In this document: piece by piece, positions 5,391 to 7,562 of the stretch
Numbering within the stretch: the first letter of the stretch is position 1
Layout of the letters: each line of letters begins with the position of its first letter
NCBI GenBank assembly: GCA_947254465.1
Contig: CAMYEU010000079.1
Location: 1-7,562 of the forward strand
From: an uncultured Gemella sp.
GTDB lineage: Bacteria; Bacillota; Bacilli; Staphylococcales; Gemellaceae
Direction of reading: 5' to 3'
DNA: 7,562 nucleotides
Position numbers and translations under genes: made by a program
Notes under the pieces: generated by a model
Told to the model about the DNA's origin: nothing
The model's input: only the letters and a program-made list of their open reading frames with translations
Database searches by the model: none

Positions 5391-6072
5391 ATACATGTAT
5401 TATTTTAATTTCTCCGAATGTTACCGAACCATTTAAGATAATCTTCACATCTTTATCGATACTATTAATATACTTTGGAACTCTAGATAAAATATTATTT
5501 GTATTATTTTCAACAGACCATTCTTTTGGTACATATAACTTTAAATCTCCAAAGGTAACTGAGACATTAAGTTCAAAGTTTTTAATAGGATAAGTATCTA
5601 ATTTTTCAAAATAAATAGTAGTAGTTCCAAATGTTGTAGAAGTAGAAAAAGAATCTGATTTAGTTATGTCAATATATTGAGTATTTTCCCCAAATGTTAC
5701 ATCAGAGTAATCATAACCATTTTCAATCTTTTGATGTCTTTTTCTTCGATAAAATTTTCTAATTTCGCTATATTTATATCTTCTAGGAATAATCATAGAA
5801 ATACCTAGACTAAGGAAAATAGCAACAAAGAATATTTTTCCACCTGATATATCCGCAAAGTGATAATTTTTATTGTATACATAGAATAATAATGCTAGAG
5901 GGAATATTGTTCCAAATGAATCAAAATCCATTAAACCTCGGATTGCGAAAAATCCTAGTACAACAGTACATATAGTTAGAAAGATTGATCCATTTGGGAA
6001 AATACTAAATCCATCAAGTAAAGTAGTTAATGCAAGGATTATAAAGAATAACCCAATAAAACTTCTTCTCAT
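5389..6072 (-). CDS. LiaF-like membrane protein with four TFG beta repeats
   Basis: This 227-residue protein has an N-terminal membrane part with four hydrophobic segments (about 5-20, 28-46, 54-67, 79-96), a basic juxtamembrane stretch (RRYKYSEIRKFYRRKRHQK, 97-115) and a soluble C-terminal domain. The C-terminal domain carries four spaced VTFG/TTFG motifs at 125-128, 146-149, 172-175 and 217-220, each followed by a beta-strand pattern. This matches the LiaF/YvqF C-terminal (toastrack-like) fold. LiaF proteins restrain envelope-stress signalling, normally with a LiaRS two-component pair. Here no kinase is seen, and the partner is the LytTR regulator, ending six bases upstream with its AGG TAA stop overlapping the GAGG ribosome binding site (6082-6085). 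A sensor or anti-activator role for that regulator is inferred from this pairing. The positive stretch suggests the C-domain is cytoplasmic. Confidence 0.82.
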   Translation of the reverse strand: MRRSFIGLFFIILALTTLLDGFSIFPNGSIFLTICTVVLGFFAIRGLMDFDSFGTIFPLALLFYVYNKNYHFADISGGKIFFVAIFLSLGISMIIPRRYKYSEIRKFYRRKRHQKIENGYDYSDVTFGENTQYIDITKSDSFSTSTTFGTTTIYFEKLDTYPIKNFELNVSVTFGDLKLYVPKEWSVENNTNNILSRVPKYINSIDKDVKIILNGSVTFGEIKIIHV

Positions 6073-6078
6073 TTATTT

Positions 6079-6531
6079 TTACCTCATTTCTTTTAATTTA
6101 TCTTTTAATATTTTGTAGTAATGTCTTGAAATATGGACTTGCTTCTTTGAATTAGAAAAAGAAGCGGTGCTCGAGCCAGAAAAAGATTTTTCTAGTGAAT
6201 AAATTGCTTTTGTATTTATTATTGAACTCTTAGAAATTCGACAATAGTAAAAAGGAATAAGTCGCTCTAATTCATATAATTTGAATTTTACTTCAAAAAA
6301 TTCATCGGTAGTATGAGCATAGACTTTATTATCATCTGTTTCAAAGAATAAAATAGATTCTAGAGGGATAAAATATTCAGAATCACCTTTGTAGAAAATT
6401 ATTTTTTGAGAGTTTACTATAGCTTTTTCAACTAATTCTTTAATTAAGATGACATCATTATTTAAGTCTGGTGTCTTAATAACTAGTTCAATTTCTTTAA
6501 GATTCGAGTCTAGTTCGATATTAATTTTCAT
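6079..6531 (-). CDS. LytTR-domain DNA-binding transcriptional regulator
   Basis: This 150-residue protein has no receiver domain. Residues ~1-40 form a short N-terminal extension, and ~42-148 a LytTR DNA-binding domain: IIFYKGDSEYFIPLESILFF, the ETDDNKVYAHT strand, the FFEVKFKLYELERLIP segment, the RISKSSIIN motif at 98-106 (typical F/CRISKS-xIIN) and a C-terminal VHISRHYYKILKDKL helix. Stand-alone LytTR proteins encoded with a small membrane protein form LytTR regulatory systems (HdrRM and BrsRM of Streptococcus mutans), in which the membrane partner inhibits the regulator. This operon has the same layout with a LiaF-like partner. A GGAG-type ribosome binding site (6537-6541, AGGAG on the minus strand) lies five bases before ATG 6531. 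Its promoter region has a tandem 9-bp repeat of LytTR geometry, so autoregulation is likely. Confidence 0.92.
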   Translation of the reverse strand: MKINIELDSNLKEIELVIKTPDLNNDVILIKELVEKAIVNSQKIIFYKGDSEYFIPLESILFFETDDNKVYAHTTDEFFEVKFKLYELERLIPFYYCRISKSSIINTKAIYSLEKSFSGSSTASFSNSKKQVHISRHYYKILKDKLKEMR

Positions 6532-6560
6532 ATTGTCTCCTCTCTATGATTTGTAATTAT

Positions 6561-6589
6561 ATTATACGCTATTTAGTCATAAAACTTAA
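6561..6589 (-). promoter_or_regulatory. Promoter of the LytTR-LiaF-like operon
   Basis: On the minus strand a perfect -10 TATAAT (6566-6561) is preceded, 17 bases upstream, by a poor -35 TTAAGT (6589-6584, about 3 of 6). A perfect -10 with a weak -35 and direct repeats just upstream is typical of an activator-dependent promoter. Confidence 0.72.
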
Positions 6590-6600
6590 TAGTTTTTAAG

Positions 6601-6630
6601 TAAGTGGTAAAAAACTAAAACTAAGTGGTA
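6601..6630 (-). promoter_or_regulatory. Direct repeat, probable LytTR operator
   Basis: On the minus strand the 9-mer TACCACTTA occurs twice without mismatch, at 6630-6622 and 6609-6601, separated by 12 bases (21-bp period, two helical turns). This is the spacing used by LytTR proteins such as AgrA. The proximal copy ends 11 bases upstream of the -35. Confidence 0.8.
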
Positions 6631-6668
6631 GAAATTTCTTTTTTTAGTAAAAATCATAATTTAAATAC

Positions 6669-6684
6669 TTGTATACGTTAACAA
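6669..6684. promoter_or_regulatory. cre-like dyad between divergent promoters
   Basis: TTGTATACGTTAACAA has dyad symmetry at 12 of 16 positions (TTGT, ACGT, ACAA). It fits the CcpA cre consensus WTGNNARCGNWWWCAW with one mismatch at position 6. It ends six bases upstream of the selC -35. Binding is unproven. Confidence 0.35.
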
Positions 6685-6690
6685 ATCACC

Positions 6691-6719
6691 TTGATTTTTT
6701 TTGATATTTAGTATATAAT
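6691..6719 (+). promoter_or_regulatory. Promoter of the selenocysteine tRNA gene
   Basis: TTGATT at 6691-6696 and a perfect TATAAT at 6714-6719 are separated by 17 bases. The expected transcription start near 6726 is only about six bases before the mature tRNA 5' end. Confidence 0.88.
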
Positions 6720-6731
6720 ATAGACATATAT

Positions 6732-6828
6732 GGGAGTGGATGAGTTCTGGTGTGCTCTCTAGTCTTCAAAACTAGTATGAGGGGTTAAGAGCCTCTTGGG
6801 TGGGTTCGATTCCCACACATTCCCGCCA
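6732..6828 (+). tRNA. selC: tRNA-Sec (anticodon TCA)
   Basis: This 97-base gene folds as a selenocysteine tRNA. The anticodon stem CTAGT/ACTAG (6759-6763/6771-6775) holds the loop CTTCAAA with anticodon TCA at 6766-6768, which reads UGA. Other hallmarks are the long D-stem with a four-base loop (6742-6747/6752-6757, with a T-T mismatch), a long variable arm with a GAGG/CCTC stem (6779-6782/6792-6795), the five-pair T-stem GTGGG/CCCAC, an eight-position acceptor stem, discriminator G and an encoded CCA. The eighth acceptor position is a G-A opposition (6739/6817). A UGA-reading tRNA-Trp would lack the long variable arm, and the nearby genes use TGG for Trp, so tRNA-Sec is the fit. It implies that the genome decodes UGA as Sec somewhere; selA, selB and selD are not in this window. 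Confidence 0.95.
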
Positions 6829-6829
6829 G

Positions 6830-6841
6830 TTTTTTATTTTT
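6830..6841 (+). terminator. T-tract immediately after tRNA-Sec
   Basis: Six T, one A and five T start two bases after the encoded CCA. They probably end the tRNA transcript, together with the following hairpin. Confidence 0.5.
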
Positions 6842-6851
6842 GAATACAATA

Positions 6852-6884
6852 AATGCCATCATGAATTTTATCCATGATGGCATT
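6852..6884. terminator. Hairpin terminator between tRNA-Sec and ecfT
   Basis: AATGCCATCATG (6852-6863) pairs perfectly with CATGATGGCATT (6873-6884) over 12 bp, with a nine-base loop. It lies three bases after the ecfT stop codon (minus strand) and is followed on that strand by a moderately T-rich stretch, so it most likely terminates ecfT and backs up the convergent tRNA gene. Confidence 0.75.
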
Positions 6885-6887
6885 ATT

Positions 6888-7544
6888 CTATATATTAAGT
6901 ATTAATAAAGCCGTTGATATTAGTAAAAATATTACTAATATAATTACACTTTTGTTTTTATCAACAATATACTTATTATAATGAGTTCTTTGTTTGTAGT
7001 CTTCATAGGCATGAACCGTCATTGCTTCTGAAATTTGTGGTTGCCATGTTAAAGCAATAAAAATAGCTTTAGCGTAATAGTATGGTGACCAAAAAGCTAA
7101 GAAAACTCCTCTTAAACGACTGGATTTTGTAATCATCTGAGTTTCATATTGGATTCTCGGTAATGCTTGGATAACTACTAGGAGCCCATAAACTACATTT
7201 GAGGATAGACCATGCTGTTCGAAATATTTTAACAGTTCTACTAGAGAAATGTATGTTGCCATGAATAAACCTAAGGCTGCAAAGCTATATGTTCTAGAAA
7301 AAATTAATAGAGCAAATTTATAATTTGAACTATGAACGATTATGGCCCAACCAGAACCTAATGCTGGTAATAGTGGTACTAGGATGAAATACAGTAACTT
7401 TTTCCAGTATCTTGATAGAGAAAAATAGAGAATTGTTACCCCAATAATCATAAAATTTAAAATTAATAATTTACTAAATGAAATCCAAATAGTTAATAAT
7501 AATACTATTAATGCTAGAGTAGGACTAATTATTTTCTTTTCCAT
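6888..7544 (-). CDS. ecfT: Energy-coupling factor transporter transmembrane subunit EcfT (CbiQ family)
   Basis: This 218-residue integral membrane protein has hydrophobic segments at about 8-25, 28-44, 50-70, 77-104, 113-128 and 199-217. It carries the EcfT coupling-helix motif SSRLRG (141-146), which contacts the ATPase subunits, and a second, degenerate copy at EAMTVHAY (173-180), where His178 stands in place of the usual Arg. EcfT links ATPases EcfA/A' to a substrate-binding S component in vitamin and metal uptake. Its length fits short CbiQ/YkoC-type T subunits. ATG 7544 is preceded by a strong AAAGGAGG ribosome binding site (minus strand, 7558-7551). The remaining transporter genes would lie upstream, beyond the window edge, so the substrate cannot be told. 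The gene ends TAG next to a hairpin terminator. Confidence 0.87.
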   Translation of the reverse strand: MEKKIISPTLALIVLLLTIWISFSKLLILNFMIIGVTILYFSLSRYWKKLLYFILVPLLPALGSGWAIIVHSSNYKFALLIFSRTYSFAALGLFMATYISLVELLKYFEQHGLSSNVVYGLLVVIQALPRIQYETQMITKSSRLRGVFLAFWSPYYYAKAIFIALTWQPQISEAMTVHAYEDYKQRTHYNKYIVDKNKSVIILVIFLLISTALLILNI

Positions 7545-7562
7545 AATCCCCCTCCTTTATAT

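Noticed and set aside
1..7562. CRISPR array, insertion sequence or prophage
   Set aside because: No regularly spaced repeat units, transposase, integrase or phage structural motifs were seen; the only mobile-element sequence is the Tn5 end in the library adapter.

Overview
The window reads as a piece of a low-GC (about 30% by eye) Gram-positive genome, most likely Bacillota. The support is strong AGGAGG-type ribosome binding sites, near-consensus sigma-A promoters, lipoproteins with no outer-membrane features, a LytTR regulator beside a LiaF-like membrane protein, an EcfT transporter subunit, and AT-rich codon use with TAA/TAG stops. I cannot place it to genus. The first 44 bases are not genomic: they are an Illumina Nextera i7 adapter ending in the Tn5 mosaic end, so this is the end of an assembled contig.

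Left part (45-1119, + strand): the 3' end of a serine acetyltransferase gene (cysE) fused in frame to the adapter, a strong terminator, then a YjjG-type HAD phosphatase gene.

Middle (1280-5390, + strand): two tandem paralogous lipoproteins, each with two rhodanese domains. The first keeps both catalytic cysteines. The second has serine at both positions and has gained a Cys/His-rich, metal-binding-like tail. A long hairpin lies between them. They are followed by a fusion protein (TIGR04282/DUF2064-type glycosyltransferase plus APH-like kinase fold) that is tightly coupled to a TVP38/TMEM64 (VTT-domain) membrane protein. A bidirectional terminator at 5351-5390 closes this side.

Right part (5389-7544): on the minus strand, a LytTR DNA-binding regulator and a LiaF-like membrane protein form a two-gene operon. 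Its promoter has a weak -35 and carries a perfect 9-bp direct repeat with a 21-bp period, the geometry expected of a LytTR operator. Divergent from it, on the plus strand, is a 97-nt selenocysteine tRNA gene (selC; anticodon UCA, long variable arm) with a near-consensus promoter. A cre-like dyad lies between the two promoters. Convergent with selC is an ecfT gene (minus strand) whose partner genes would lie beyond the window.

The most unusual items are the tandem active/pseudo-rhodanese lipoprotein pair with its metal-like tail, the self-contained LytTR/LiaF-like module with an apparent autoregulatory site, the tRNA-Sec gene, and the glycosyltransferase-kinase fusion with an altered catalytic motif.
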